Of a DNA stretch of 64,000 bases, positions 47,391 to 60,932 are shown in pieces (the stretch's first letter is position 1; each line of letters starts with the position of its first letter). A program made the position numbers and the translations under genes. The DNA is from Manihot esculenta (Eukaryota; Streptophyta; Magnoliopsida; Malpighiales; Euphorbiaceae): contig NC_035168.2 in NCBI RefSeq assembly GCF_001659605.2, positions 3,590,058 to 3,654,057 on the forward strand, read 5' to 3'. The notes below the pieces were generated by a model that worked only from the letters and a program-made list of their open reading frames with translations, did not search any database and was not told where the DNA came from.

Positions 47391-50300
47391 CTAGGTTCCC
47401 CAGTTAAGCTTCATCTTCCGCAAAGAAATGTAAGCCAACAGACGGTAGCCAAAAGCCATAGCCACCAAGGCACTAACCTCCCTTAAACCATTGTCTATTC
47501 TCATTCCTTTGTTGGGAGGCAACATGTGCTCATATTGCACCTTCAGAAGAAGCTTGTAAGTGTGGTAGTTGAAAGACATGTAACGAATCCAAGCAACAAA
47601 TATTGGAACTTTCTGCAAAAGGAAGATAAATTGTGAATACCCATTTGCATTTTCTTTAATTTAGTGGCAGTCGAAGCTCAAGAAAGTGATGAGTTGGTAG
47701 ATCATGAACTCTGTTCAGAATCCATGTTTATACCTTTACAAAGTATCCTCCAGCCAGCATAAAGGTCATCACAGTTACAGAAGCCAGTGTTGTAGCTTTC
47801 TTTAGGTCCATTAATGTAGCTCCGATAGCTAGTCCGAGCCCCTGCTGCCATTAAAGCCATCCTTGGTCATATTTTTGAGGCGTACATTTTATTTTCTTTT
47901 CTAGAAAGATTATTACAAAAATAAGTTTAAAGTATATATTTTGATTATGTTATAAATTAACTGCAATGATTTAGAATTCATTGTATTTATTTTAATCGCT
48001 GAGCATACAGTAATGTTATTTATATTATCCATAAAAAGTGTGGTTAAGATTATAATTTTATTAAATATAAAATAAAATTTTTATTTAAATATATTATTAT
48101 ATATATTAAAAAATAAAATTTTTTTAATAAATTTAAATTAGAAAATAATTTCAGAACAGCTAAAATATCGTTAATTAAATCCTAAAATATATAAAATAAA
48201 GTAGTGGAGTTGAGGTTTACCTGAGCCGCAACAATACAGAGGAAGACTGTGAGAAGGGTAAGAAAAAATGGGCCAGCACTCATTCTCAAGCCTGCCATGA
48301 AATACACAACTACAAGGAAAAGCACTGGCAGTATCAGATCAAGTGGAAGATCACTTGTAGTTCTTGCCACGAAATAAGCACTCAGCCTATACATGTCTGC
48401 TGCACGTTCTTTATTTAGCATAGCTCTTTCCTGAGGAAATGTAAAGATGGCGGTGAAGACAGGAAAAAATCCCCAGAAAACAGCAATGAAGAAAAGCAGC
48501 CCTGCCTGCATTTTAAACAATGGTTAATTTCCTGTAAGATCTCGGGTTGATTTGTTCATGTATCCCAAGGATCTGTAAGGTGTTTGATGAAATACCTGAT
48601 CTTGCAGGCCTTTGGGACTGCTACTATCTGATTGCCACCAAAGGAGTCCTAAGATAATTGCAGTGGCAAGAACTTGAGTTATCCTCAACCAGCTAAAATA
48701 ATCATGCCTACGTTCTTTGATTCCTCTACAGAACAGTATTGTATATTGTTCCCACCAGCTTGCTCCCCATTGTCTCTTAGGAGAAGACACTTTCAGCTTC
48801 ACTTCCTCATCAAGAGGTATAGGAATCATAAGTTTCTTCTTCTCGTTTTCTGCGACTCGTGTTTCATACGCTTCCACTAGATACTGCAGGATAATAGCAA
48901 TGGAAACATTATCAGGTTGAGTATACAGATAACTTCTGCAGATTTTGGAGCTAAGTTGAAGTAATGTAATTTAGTTACCTCATGTACATTTTCAGGACAT
49001 GGCTTCTCATTTCTTGTTTCGTTGCGCGAGTCCTCGATTTGCACTTTATCCTCCAATTCTGATGGTACAGAAACATCATTCAGGTTTCCATTTGCAAGGT
49101 CTAGCAAGAACTCGGCCGGGTTCATGGCAATGAGAGGATTACAACCGATAGATGAGAAGTAGGATATTGCTTCTGATGCTTGTCCGAAATACAGCAAGCT
49201 TCCTTTCCCAAGAAGGATCAACTTGTCAAACTTGTGAAACAGTCTACTTGATGGCTGGTGGATTGTAGTTACCACTGTTTTCCCTGCCTGCAGCCAATTA
49301 GATTATGTTAATTAAGTTCCTTTCACAGCTTTCAGACATCAAAAGGAACTCTTCATGTTACCTCTGCTATGTCCTGCAACATTTGAACTATCCTTAAAGC
49401 TGTTGTGGAATCCAAGCCAGAGGTTGGTTCATCAAGAAACAAGACAGAAGGGTTTATTATAATCTCATTTCCAATACAAACTCTTTTCCTTTCGCCACCT
49501 GAGACCCCCCGGACGAATGAGCCTCCGATCATAGTGTCTTGACACCTGTTTGTGCAGATCAAGTTCTCATCACTATTTAGCTTGCAAGGATGAATAGTCA
49601 CTGTTACCATTTAATGATCATCACATACCTTTCTAAGCCTAGTTCATAGATGACATCTATGGCTCTTTTTCCCTTCTGTTCTTTAGTCAATGTCTTCGGC
49701 AATCGAAGCCGAGCTGCATATGTTAGCGTTTCTTTCACTGTAAGGTGAGGAAACAAAACATCATCCTGAGTCACAAATCCTATCCTGCAGGTGCAGGGAA
49801 TTTCCAGAAGTCAGAGATGAGGGAAAATCAAGCAAACTTGTTTTTATTTGAACAAGCATCCATTGTAAGATTGAAATGCTTACCTACTCTTGAGAAACTT
49901 GGAATATGGCTGATCATTGTAAGTAATTGAACCACCAACAGTGGGCTGATTTAACCTGCCGCTGAGCAGATTCAAGAGTGTTGTCTTTCCACTTCCTGAA
50001 GGTCCCATAAGTGCCAAGACTTGCCCTGGATTCACTGAACCAGTGATTCCATTCAAAATATCCTTCTCGATCGAATGCATCCCCTTGATGATCACCTTGT
50101 AACTCACATCTGTGAACTACAGACAAATTCCAGGAAAAGAAAAAAACAAAAACTGATCAGTAAATCTATGGGAATTATAACATAATTCATGAAATAGCAG
50201 TAATGTAGATTGTATCAAATCAATTATCGGCTTAGTAAAGCCAAGCTTTGAACACACCAGTGCACACTCTTGGACAATGAAGAGCAACAACAACAAGAAC

Positions 50301-52938
50301 AAGACTTAGCTATTACTACAACTGTAATAGCCTGCATGGCAAGAAAAGAGATCTTGCTATCATATTATGCATACCTTGAGATAAATTGGCAACGTGGGTT
50401 CCGTTTGAAACTTCGGTTTTCGAGTCCCGGCTTCAAGATCCTCAGCTGCAACCGCCATCGACATATGTGTATGTATGTATGTATATATGTCAATATTCAG
50501 TAAAGAATAGAAACTTTGGTATATATGAAACTGATCCAGTCAATGATAATATAGTTCTTTAATTCATTTCTTAATGGAGATGAGGATAATCAAAGATATA
50601 TACTATTATTGTTTTCCTTGAATTAGCCTATCAATTGATTGACCAATAGAGCTATATAAATTCTCAAATTATATATGTGGCTGCAATTTCAAGTTTCCCC
50701 ACAAATAATAATCAAACATATCACAAGAAAGACAATGAAACGAAAAGAAACAGAAGTGTTTCTTCAAAAGTCACATTGATTTAAGGTGCGTGAGTTTAGC
50801 CAAGACAATGGGAAAAATTAATTAAACTCCTAACAAAGAACTAAAGAAGTCAAGCCAGTTGTAAGAGTACTGGGGTCCAATGTTTCTATTATTTGGCATC
50901 CATGTCAAAGGCAGCTTCACCTATATTTGAAACACTGAATTTATTTAACTGGATGTAAAAATTTATTTATATATTGTTGTTGTCACACTAGTCAAAACAC
51001 GTAACATTCAATTTCTATGAAGATGTAATTTTCAATTAAATATCTCTTTATAATTACAGAAAAGTCAAATTAATTTATCTCTCTAGTTAAGACTAACTAA
51101 AATTTAAAAAAAAGGAGGTTAAAAGTTAATTAAACCCATTAATCAAAATTAACAAGAAAGCTCATTTTAGTACACTTCTATATCATTTACATCAATCTAA
51201 AATCATTTAAGTGAGAAAATTGTATTCTTTTAATATATATAATTTCTATTTTATATATAAATTATTTTTAAATTAATGAAATGGGATAAAAAAAATGACA
51301 CCAGGAAAATGGGACAACACTTGTAAGAACAAAACTTAATGTTAGAGATAGCCTTTGCTTTAATTTTATATATATATTATATTGAAAAGATTTTTTCTTC
51401 CCCTCTAATGATTATGGGCAAAAGTAGGGTAGGTGTTTTGAAAATTTAATCCAAATGGAAAAAGAAGGGCTCCACTTCCCACTTGGGTTCCCATTTTCGC
51501 AAGTGGCCGTCCCTTTTTAATTAGAATTGATAATTTTATACTATTTAGATTTTTTAATATTGTTAAATTAAATGTTATTTTTATAATTATTTAAATACTT
51601 TATGCAGGTATATATTTAAGTACTAAGAATTAGCTTTCATTAACTCCAATATCTCTAATTTAAATAAACATAAAATCATGGAAACATCCAAATAATATAT
51701 CTCTTTAAGTGTAACATAACATTATTCCTTACGTATGTTAAAAGCACAATTAGAGAGTTAATAAATGATGTTATAATAAAAAAATTCTTAAAAAATTTAT
51801 ATTTAATCTTAAAAAAAATTATCAATCGCGGGCTTAATTTTGAAAAATATATTAACAGAAAAGTCTATTAAATAATTCATTCGTAATAGATATTTTATAA
51901 AATTTAAATACTAAAATATTTTTAAACTATAAAAATTAAATAGCAAAACACTTAACGATTAAAATTAATAAAGAAATTAATTTGTAAAATTTGATTAATA
52001 AATTTTTTTATAATATAAATATTAAATAATATTTTTTTTAAAATCTTTTTTTCTAATAAGAGAATTAGGAAATTGAAATTAAGATCTTTCTATATTTAAC
52101 TAAATATACTTACAGTTTATGAAAAAAAAAAATTGGGAGCTTGAATTTATAATTTCACATTGCATTTTCATAATTTCACTTTGCATTAATTTTATTAGAT
52201 GTAAATTAAAAATACATTTAAATTATATTTTAAATACTTTATATGAGATTCAGCTGCTTGATAAAAATTTAAATGATATATAATAGATAATATAAAATTA
52301 TTAAATAATTTAAATTAATTATTTTAAATAAAGTAACAAAATTAGTTTAAAAGTTATTTAAATTAATTTAGATTGAAATGTTTTATTTGTATAAAAATAG
52401 ATTTTATGTACATTTAAATTAACCAGATATTTAACTTAATAATAAAAAGTCAAGGGATACCAAGATTTGAAAATTTTACTCAAATTAATTAGATTAATTA
52501 TAAAATTTATTACCAAAATATTGCATAAAGTTGCATGAAATATGCAAATTATTACTCACGTATATCATCATCGCTAAACGGCTTCGAATCGGCGATCTCA
52601 TCTTGCGGCACCGCGAAGCCGGTGAAGGAGAAAGACAAGCCCAAGCTGGCACTAGAGGCTCTGCTCAAAGCTGCACCGCTGCTGAGGTCATCTAAGTCAA
52701 ACCTCATTTGTGCACTCCTTGACTTTCTTATATGCGTGTTCTTGCCACCTACACCGCCGCGTCCAGGTGAGGCCGCCATCATCAGCCGTTTGCTGGACCT
52801 TCTCGACAGGGTCCCACTGCCTTCTGACACTCCTCCAGCCACCTCACTCGTCAGCGGAGATTTAAAGGCCGCTGCCATTGTCTCCACCAAATGGTCGGAT
52901 TTTGTTCTCGCCAAACTTGAAACGCTTGTTTTCTCCAT
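47391..52938 (-). CDS. ABCG22: ABC transporter G family half-transporter, ABCG22 type, 10 coding exons, 744 aa
   Basis: Exons (minus): 52938-52560, 50445-50375, 50116-49884, 49784-49629, 49545-49362, 49287-48979, 48883-48596, 48505-48221, 47841-47734, 47612-47391. All junctions are GT-AG and in frame. The N-terminal 1-125 is Ser/Gly-rich and likely cytosolic, with [10 protein letters not shown] and [20 protein letters not shown], as in ABCG22. The nucleotide-binding domain has Walker [10 protein letters not shown] (188-196), signature VSGGERKR (294-301) and Walker [11 protein letters not shown] (314-323). The C-terminal half has six predicted membrane segments, with [20 protein letters not shown] and [20 protein letters not shown]. 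As a half-size reverse-orientation transporter it would need to dimerise. Arabidopsis ABCG22 affects stomatal water loss; the substrate is unsettled. Intron 1 is 2.1 kb. The match to ABCG22 is from memory but runs nearly the full length. Confidence 0.95.
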
Positions 52939-53826
52939 CCTACAATCTTCAACAATTCAATAATGCAAGTACAAATTATTTTTCATTTTCATTTATTCAA
53001 AAAAGAGGACGCAACCTAGCTAGCTAGCTAGAATCTCAATTCTTGAATTTTTTTGATATAATTAATCCTTTTTTTTTTTGAAAATTTTAAATAAATTTTA
53101 ACTTTTTTTAAAAAAATTATATGTTAAAAAAGTAAATTATTTCATTTTCAAACAAAATATTTGATAAAAAAGAAATGAATTTTTATGAAAAAATTTTGAT
53201 TTCAAATAAAGGTAGACAAAAAGCACTAAGTTGCTTTTGATAGGAAGTATGGAGATATGAAATGAATGGTTTTGGAGGTTGCCACACCATACCCTCTTGA
53301 AGCATGCATGAACTAGTAATTATATTTTTTTTTAAAAATATATCTTTTTTCTTAATCTTTAAAAGAAAGACAAAAAAGGAAAAAAATATAAAAATACAAT
53401 AAATAATTAGTAATAGCAGAAGGGCTTCAAATTAACAAGAAACAAAAGGAAAATGGAGAGAAAATTAAACAGAAACACGAATGGCTGTTGAGAGAAACCC
53501 ATTATCTATCTTTCTGTACCTTCTTGGCAGAGATAGCAAGAGAAAGAAAGAAAAAAAAGAAAAAAAAAAAAGCTTTTCAGATACTGCAAAATTTAAATAA
53601 CGCTAATGGGAAAGGTTCATTGAAGCAATGAGATGGATCAGGGACAGAGAAAGAAATTTTTTTAGAAAAGAAAAAATTATCAGGTGATCATTTGAAGAGG
53701 ATGATGATCAGATCATACCTTTTTCTTTTCTTGTTGCTGCAGCTAAGAAAGTTGAAGGAAGTGAGGAGGAGAAGATGAGAGTGGGTGATCTCAACCGAAG
53801 CAAAACCCGTAACCACTACTTATAAG
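52939..53826 (-). promoter_or_regulatory. ABCG22 leader with probable 5'-UTR intron and TATA box
   Basis: CTTATAAG at 53826-53819 is a likely TATA box, putting the start site near 53790. An untranslated exon down to about 53719 ends AAAAAG/GTATGATC. The acceptor GATTGTAG lies just before the ATG (52942-52943). The ~775-bp intron between them contains only AT-rich and A/G-rich runs. This fits an intron-bearing leader; it is an inference from splice-site quality. Confidence 0.5.
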
Positions 53827-56800
53827 GTGCAATTAAGAGAGTAGTCTTTTCTCTTTTTCCTATAATACCCCTGAAATTTATCAAAATTTACAAAATGGAC
53901 ACGTATATGTAAATCGCATAAATGATAATTAACTGGTGAAAAGAACTAAACACGAGCAAATTTTATGGCAGTAGTATGAACATTGCCTAATAATTAATTA
54001 AAAATAAATAAATATTTTTTAATTAATAAAATAAAAAATATTAAGCAATCATTCGAGCATTTCTCGCGTGACTGTACACGTGTTGGTACAGTACTTATTT
54101 GTACCGAGCATAGGAAAAAAGGGAATTAGAAAAGATTTTAGGAGTGAATTTAGGAAAGTTTAAAACTAGAACACTAAATGTTTGTTTAACCTTATTAGGG
54201 AATTTGAACAGGGACAGAGCAAGCTACTAGGGCTAACAAGGACAAAGAGGACCTCATCAAGTCCTATTCTGCTGCCAATCAGATGACCTGCTGAGCATTG
54301 CATAGCTGCAATCGCATGCACGCGTCTCACCTCTCAACTTCACCCTCACTCACTTTACCTACTGTGGAGGGAACCCTAGCCTTTTGGAATTTTCTTCTAA
54401 TCCTTACATTATCCGCTAGTTTTTTTAAAAAAACAAAAATTACTATTTAATTTATAGAACATAGAAAAAAATTTTAATTAATTTTTTAATTTTAATATAT
54501 ATATTAAAACCTTCGTTTTATAAATACATTTTGGTAATTTATAAAGTATAAAATTTTTATTATGATCGAAAAATGTGTTTACCGTTTAGATTGAATAGAC
54601 CAACATGATTTGAAAAAATTAAAATTAAATATTAATATTTTACAAATCAATTGTCTCTTCAGTATATTTTCAAAATCATAAATATATATGCAATAAAATA
54701 AATTGATATGACATATGTGATAGACAAAATGTAAACTAATTAGTTTTATATTTATTAATTAACAGTCTATTATTAATGAATTATCTGATATATCTATAAA
54801 AATATACTTTTACCTGATTTCATAGAATATGGCATAGATACTCTCAAAACAACTAGAAGTATATTTATTCCTAGTTTAATTCAAATTTAAAATATTTCTT
54901 AACTCACTCGTATTCATCATCTTTATCATTCAAGAAATTTCAACATCTCCAAACTTAATATTTAGTATGCACGTTAAACTAATTTTAATTAATTATTTAT
55001 TTCATTAATTTTACCTGTTAAATATGCATTTGATAAAAAAAAAACTAATTAATAGATATTTTATAAAAGTGAAAAATTAATTAATAAATTTTTTTATGTA
55101 TAGTAATTAAATAATAAAATATTTAGTAAAAATTATTAAAAAGATTAATTAATAACTTTTTAAAAAATGTTAATAATATTTTAATATATATTTTAAAATT
55201 AATAAACTGATTAATAAATTTATCAATAATATAAAAATTAAATAATATTTTTTTTCTATTGAATATATATATTAAATAAATGAATTCACATACATTAACA
55301 AAGTCAAATTTCTGCAAATTTGAATTTAACTTGTATATAATAAATAAATATTTTTCTGTTTTATAATTTTTTTAAATTAATAAATAAATAAATTAAAAAT
55401 ATGATAAATTTCACATTTAATTGCATCATTTTAACAGAAAGCACATACGCTAGATATGTAATTGTTGAGAAATTAAAATAAAATTTCAATAGGATGAAAT
55501 AAATGTTTAATTAAAAGTCAAGGCTTGAGCAAGGACTGATAGCATCATTTTGTAAACAAAAGTATCCCAAAATAAGGGTCAATGTCCATTGAAACAACAA
55601 AACAAAAGGAAAGTATGGCAGCGGCAATTAAGCCAACCGACAATTTTTTATTGATCCAAGCCAAATCTCATAATTTATTTTAATTTATAGAACATTTAAA
55701 ATAATTTCAAATATTCAAATAATTTTCTCAAATTGTAAAATTAATAATTTAACTTGAAACATATAATACATAAATTATTTTAATTAATTCCTCAAATTTT
55801 TATTTTAAATAATTATAAGTCAAAATAACTCAATTTGAGTTATCGAATAAAATAAATCCGTCTGATCTTAAAGTTTTAAGAGATAAAAAGGATTTTTAAA
55901 GTAATTTTCATGTTTGTCAATAAGAATTTTTTTTTAAAAAATTAAAGTAATTTGAGGTAGAGGATGTAATATAAAGAGAGAGAAAAGGGCATAAGAGTAA
56001 ATGTGGAAGTGAGGGTAATAGTTGACGAGACAAAAGTGGACCCAAAAGGACATATTTGGCGGTTCCTGATAAGGAGCTGTCTCTCCACTCCTCTTTGCTT
56101 TCTCGCTTGTCATCCCTCAGTCCACGACCCACTGCCACCACTTGACACGTGCCCTTTTTATCAATTTTTTTTTATGGCCAAATAAATTCCAACAACTCAA
56201 TTATTTATGATTATTTTATTAAATACCCAATTAAATCAAACTTATTACTCTTATTACATACTTAAATTTATAAAAATATAATAACAACTTTTAAAAAAAT
56301 CAAATTAGTAATTACGTTGTATAAAAATATATTTTTATTAATTAAATTTTTTAAATGCTTTGAATATTAAAATATATAAAATATTTTCCTAAAAAATATA
56401 TCTCTATAAAATAATCCCACTAATTCCTAAAATAAATTATCTAAATTATCATATTAGTTCCTCGGTCAATACACTCTCAATCATCAAACCCACTTTAAGT
56501 TTTTTTCCCCTGTTTTGTCAAAAATTCAGGAATTCAAACGGTATAGTTTTATAAGGCTAAATATATAATTTAGCCATTCATCTTTATATAAAAAATTAAT
56601 TTATACTTATTTTTTTTAATATTTAGATTTTATAAGCTATAACTATTCTATCCTTAAATTTTATAAAATATAATTATTTAATTTTTAAAAAAATTAAAAT
56701 AAATATAAATTATATATGTATATAATAATTAAATAGTTATAATTTTATAAAAATAAGAGATACTAATCATAAAAAAATGTAAGAATTGATATATAAAATA

Positions 56801-56859
56801 ATTTTTTATTCTATTGATAATGATATAATGTAGAAGATATTTTAGTCATTATAAAACAT
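53827..56859. other. Upstream of ABCG22; AT-rich DNA with a short balanced stretch
   Basis: 54.05-54.42 kb is balanced (TACACGTGTTGG near 54076, CGCATGCACGCG near 54312) and may be distal promoter. 54.42-55.9 kb is AT-rich with no ORF. 55.93-56.17 kb is balanced, with TTGACACGTGCCC (56143-56155) and two antisense ORFs of 60-74 codons, neither with a recognisable motif. 56.18-56.86 kb is AT-rich. Confidence 0.35.
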
Positions 56860-57255
56860 GATGGGACTATAAGCATTTAGATGTAGTCGAGTTTCAAAAC
56901 TTATCAAAATTTATTATGCAAATTGCTCTATTAACGCATAATTCAGTTTACAATCAAGCAAATCGAACTTATCGGAGTTCGAGTTCATCAAAGAGAGACC
57001 CAGCTCATCTAAGAGAGACTCAGCTCATCTGACGTAATGAGACAGTAGAGTAATTAAATAGTCATTTGATAATGATGAGAAGATAAGCATGTCCGTACCT
57101 ACGATTCTATATGATAGCGATAGATAACACCATAACAGAATGACGGTTATGCATCATAAAAAAAATATAAAAAAAAGCGTTAACTATTCAAATTAAATTC
57201 ATTCACATATACTAAAATACTATATTCTTTTGAATTTCATATTATCATATCATCA
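56860..57255 (+). mobile_element. Degenerate LTR of the 3598-4097 family
   Basis: Ends TTTTGAATTTCATATTATCATATCATCA, matching ..TTTTTTGGATCTCATATCATCA of the 3.6-kb LTR. Upstream it has ATGTCCGTACCTACGA and AACACCATAACAGAATGACGGTTATGCATCA, which align with the same region at 9.4 kb. It also contains an ~18-bp near-duplication of GAGAGACYCAGCTCATCT (56992-57030). Its left boundary is uncertain. Non-coding. Confidence 0.5.
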
Positions 57256-57825
57256 AAATACATTATTCAAATATATGGAAAAATATGGAAATCAAGCAAT
57301 GGAATCCAAAGAGAATCCAATTTAATGAAAAATTATATTATGTTATATTATATTTGGTGGGATACAGATTTTACCAATGTGAAATTGCATTGAGATTGTG
57401 CAATCTTTTTTTAGTGCTCTTGCTTATCGTCTCTCAATTATTGTTTAATATAGATTGTGTTTCTTTTTTTCTTTTTTTTTCCGTTTCTATTCATTATTAA
57501 ATTTAAATTAAAAATTAATTATTTAATTTTTATATTTAGCAATCGAAATTATATTAATGAATGACATTTATATCAGACATAGCATTGAATTTTTAAAATT
57601 ATTTATTGTATTTTATTATTTCTTATAGAAATAACATAAAAAATGGCAAATTGATTTCAAAATGACGACTAAATAAAAAATATATATAATTAAAATTTAT
57701 GTTTACTTATATAAATATACTTAAAAAAGAAAAGTTTACAAAAGAGTAAATAACAATTCCCTTGTGAGTGTTGATCTCACTAAAGATGTGGGAGAGAGGG
57801 GGGCGGTGCCGGCCAAAAGAGGGCA

Positions 57826-58056
57826 AGCCACGTGAGAGGGACGTGACTGTGAAGGGATTACTGATTAGATTGTTTTTTTTGTCTGTTAACAACTGAGCGT
57901 AATTAGCCGTCATTCCTTTGCCACGTGTATCGTCCTTACTGCAATTTGGTGGCTGTTATTGTACGACACAGATTTATTTTTATTTTTTATTAACGATTAT
58001 GACACGTGGATTCTCTTGCGCGTCTTCACCTTTTAAAATCTTCCACGTGTGTTTGG
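57826..58056. promoter_or_regulatory. Cluster of four G-boxes
   Basis: Perfect CACGTG cores occur at 57829, 57922, 58003 and 58044, in the contexts CCACGTGAG, CCACGTGTA, ACACGTGGA and CCACGTGTG. A GACGTGAC half-site lies at 57840. Such cores are bound by bZIP/bHLH factors, and ACGTGG/T forms act as ABA-response elements. The block (57.75-58.13 kb) is GC-richer than its surroundings but no supported gene adjoins it. It may be the promoter of an unannotated non-coding transcript or an orphaned, transposed promoter. Confidence 0.5.
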
Positions 58057-58134
58057 ATAATACATATAATCTTTTCCTTTCTATTTTAGGCTGCCACCTG
58101 ACAAACCTATTCTTTTTTTTTTTAATTTAGCCAT

Positions 58135-60474
58135 TTTGGGAATATGCCATTGGGCATATTTTTTATTAGAAAAAATACCGTCCGACCTAATTATGGAATA
58201 TATATTATAAATATTTATAAAAAATTATAAATTTCATTTTTTATATTTTAATTTTATGAATGAAAAATCCATACGTGGAAAACTTATTAATATACATATA
58301 TACATACACTAAATTAACATTTAATTATGTTGAAATAATATAGTTATATTTTTTAAATTAGATAAAGCGACAAAATAATAAATAAATTTACAAATATCAT
58401 TTAGTTTTATAATATTATTAAATATATTATTCTTTTTTAGTTTATATAATGAAATTATTAAATTATAATTTTTTATATTTAATGAATAAGTTAATTAATT
58501 CAATTAATTTTTATTAAATTTAATATATTAATATTCAAACATAAATATACATATTAATGTAGAATATCAATATAAATAAATTAAACTATTTGTGAATTAT
58601 TTAAAATTTGATTCAATAAAAATTTAACTGAATTATAATTATTTTTCAAATGAGTTAGAGTTTAAACTCAATTTTAAAATTTTTTAAATTTAAATTTAAT
58701 AATATTTAACCCGTTAAAAATGTCGTGAATATATTTGTTTAAATAAATTTATGAATAAATTTATTAAGTAAATTTATAAATAACTTTACTATTTCATCAA
58801 CAAACTAATTAAGTTGTTAATAAGTTTATACATTATTTTAAAAATTAAAAATAATTATAAAATTATAAAATTTAAATTACTAAAATTTACAATATTAAAA
58901 ATTATAAATAACTAATATAAACTAGTATAATAAATATTCTTTAATATTATTATTTAAGTAATATTAAATGATAAATTGAATTATGAAAATTAAATACTTT
59001 TTAAAATTAAAATGTAATTATAATTTTTTTTAAACTAGATATTACTATAAATATGTAATTAATCATTGTTAATATATTTATATAATTATTTACGTAGTCT
59101 ATTTACTACATTTCATAATTTTAATTAAAATAATATAATTTTAAACTTTATATATTATTTGTATAATGTTATTGAGTATGTATTTATTTATATTATTTTT
59201 GTTATGAATTGTATTATGGTGATTTACTCTATTTTTTATGTTATTTATATTAACGGTGATTAATAATTTATTAAAGTATATTTATAATAATTTATAATTT
59301 GAATCTAAACTCGTGTTGAATTTCAAATTTTTTTAATGAGTTTCTTAATTAAATTTTTCGAATTTGAATTTCTATTTTATTAACGCTTTTTAATCGAATT
59401 TCTCGAACTCAAATCTTGTTAATGATTTTCTTAATCGATTTTTTCGATTTGGAATTCAAATTACACTTGTTATTATATTAAATAAATTTTTTATTAGTTT
59501 GAATAAATTTTTTATAAGTTTAATTCAAACTAAATATTAAAGTTGACTCCAACTCAAACTTTTAAAATTTTAACTTAATAAAATTTAATCAACTCGATTC
59601 AATTATATCTATAAAAGACCTAAATTTAATATATAATTTAAAAATAAAATTAATTATAAATATAACTATTATGATTATTAATTTTTACTCATTAGATTAC
59701 TTGTTAATAGTCAAATTTTATTATTTAGATTTGTATTTTAAAAAATATGGGAAAAAAAATTAATTAAATTCTCATATAATTATACTTGTTTTTTTATATT
59801 TAATTTATTTTAATTTAATAATTAAAGATATATTATTCACTCGTAGACTCAAGTTGCATTCCTTCCTTAAAAATATGTGATTTTTACTTTTTATAATAAT
59901 TTTAAAATTAAAAATTAAATTAATTTATTTTAATCATGACATTTTAAAAAAAAAATTAAATTTTTGAAAGGGTCTAGTTTCTAACTTTAACTAAATATGC
60001 TAATTTCACCTTTTAACTATTTTTTCATGCAAGAATTTTACGTGTGGAATTTTATTTATAATTAGGAAAATGCCACTTATTAATCTAAATCAGATACTTT
60101 GTCACTACCCTGTTCTTGCTTTATTTTTTTTAAAAGGAAACAAAAAAGAATTTGAAAGAGAAAAAAAAATAGCAATAACGTTATCAATTTTCTATTGAAT
60201 GGGAAATATTCGTTTAATATTTAATTCAAAATCTCATATTAGGTTAACATATTTAGCATGAATTTACATGTAAATGGAAGAAAGAAAGAAAGAAAATATA
60301 ATAATACTGTTATTGTAATTTATTATTACTAAAATTATTTTTAAAATTTTATGGGCTTTTATATTATTTCATTGAAGTAAATATATATTTTAAAAATAGT
60401 TGGCGATCAGGAAAAATAAATAATTTTTTATTAGGAAATTTTATGAAAATATACAAAAATCTATTTTTATCTTG
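58135..60474. other. AT-rich non-coding DNA with local repeats
   Basis: No ORF of interest. Between about 59320 and 59460 three diverged ~40-bp repeats of the form TTAATCGAATTTCTCGAA follow each other. This resembles the Asn/Ser-poor TCGAA-rich ends of plant non-autonomous elements, but boundaries cannot be set. Confidence 0.35.
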
Positions 60475-60932
60475 TGATAACCACTGGATTTCTGCACCCC
60501 GTTTGGGGTCAAACCTCATACATGCATCAAGTTCAGGCCGCTCAGCCTGGAAATCGGACTGCGACCCATTTATTCAAACAGGCCGGCCTAACTCTTTGAG
60601 TCCAATGAACCAATTCTTTCTGGGCTCAGCCCACATCACATCTTCTGATCCAGCCCGGAATCAGGAAGAAGACCAACTTATCCTTCACGTGGGATCACCC
60701 ACACGCGCGTCCGGAGAATCAGAGGCCGTTACACATGGGACAGTGATCTGATTTCCTCGTACGTCCAAATCAACGTGACATGGGCAGGTGGCCCAATGGC
60801 ATGCATTCTGTTACACGTCACTAGCGGATAAAAAAGAATATATAAGAGGAGAAATACTCTCCTCTAGGTCAAAACTTTTCCAATTTTACAGAACCCATTG
60901 TAAAACCCTATTTTTTGAATCTCAGATCATCA
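60475..60932 (+). mobile_element. Probable solo LTR, 458 bp
   Basis: Starts TGATAACCACTGG and ends TCAGATCATCA, with the same ends as the 3.6-kb LTR. The flanking five bases are TCTTG (60470-60474) and CCTTG (60933-60937), a target duplication with one change. A TATATAAG (60839-60846) precedes a likely transcription start. G/C-rich U3 sequence contains ACACGCGCGTCC and TTCACGTGGG. There is no internal retrotransposon sequence on either side, so LTR-LTR recombination is the simple reading. A 102-codon ORF across it is incidental. Confidence 0.75.

Noticed and set aside
52535..52963. 142-codon plus-strand ORF
   Set aside because: It is the antisense shadow of ABCG22 exon 1, whose protein is recognisable.
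57707..57913. 68-codon minus ORF beneath the G-box cluster
   Set aside because: It starts at a true ATG but runs into AT-rich sequence with no motif; more likely promoter DNA than coding.
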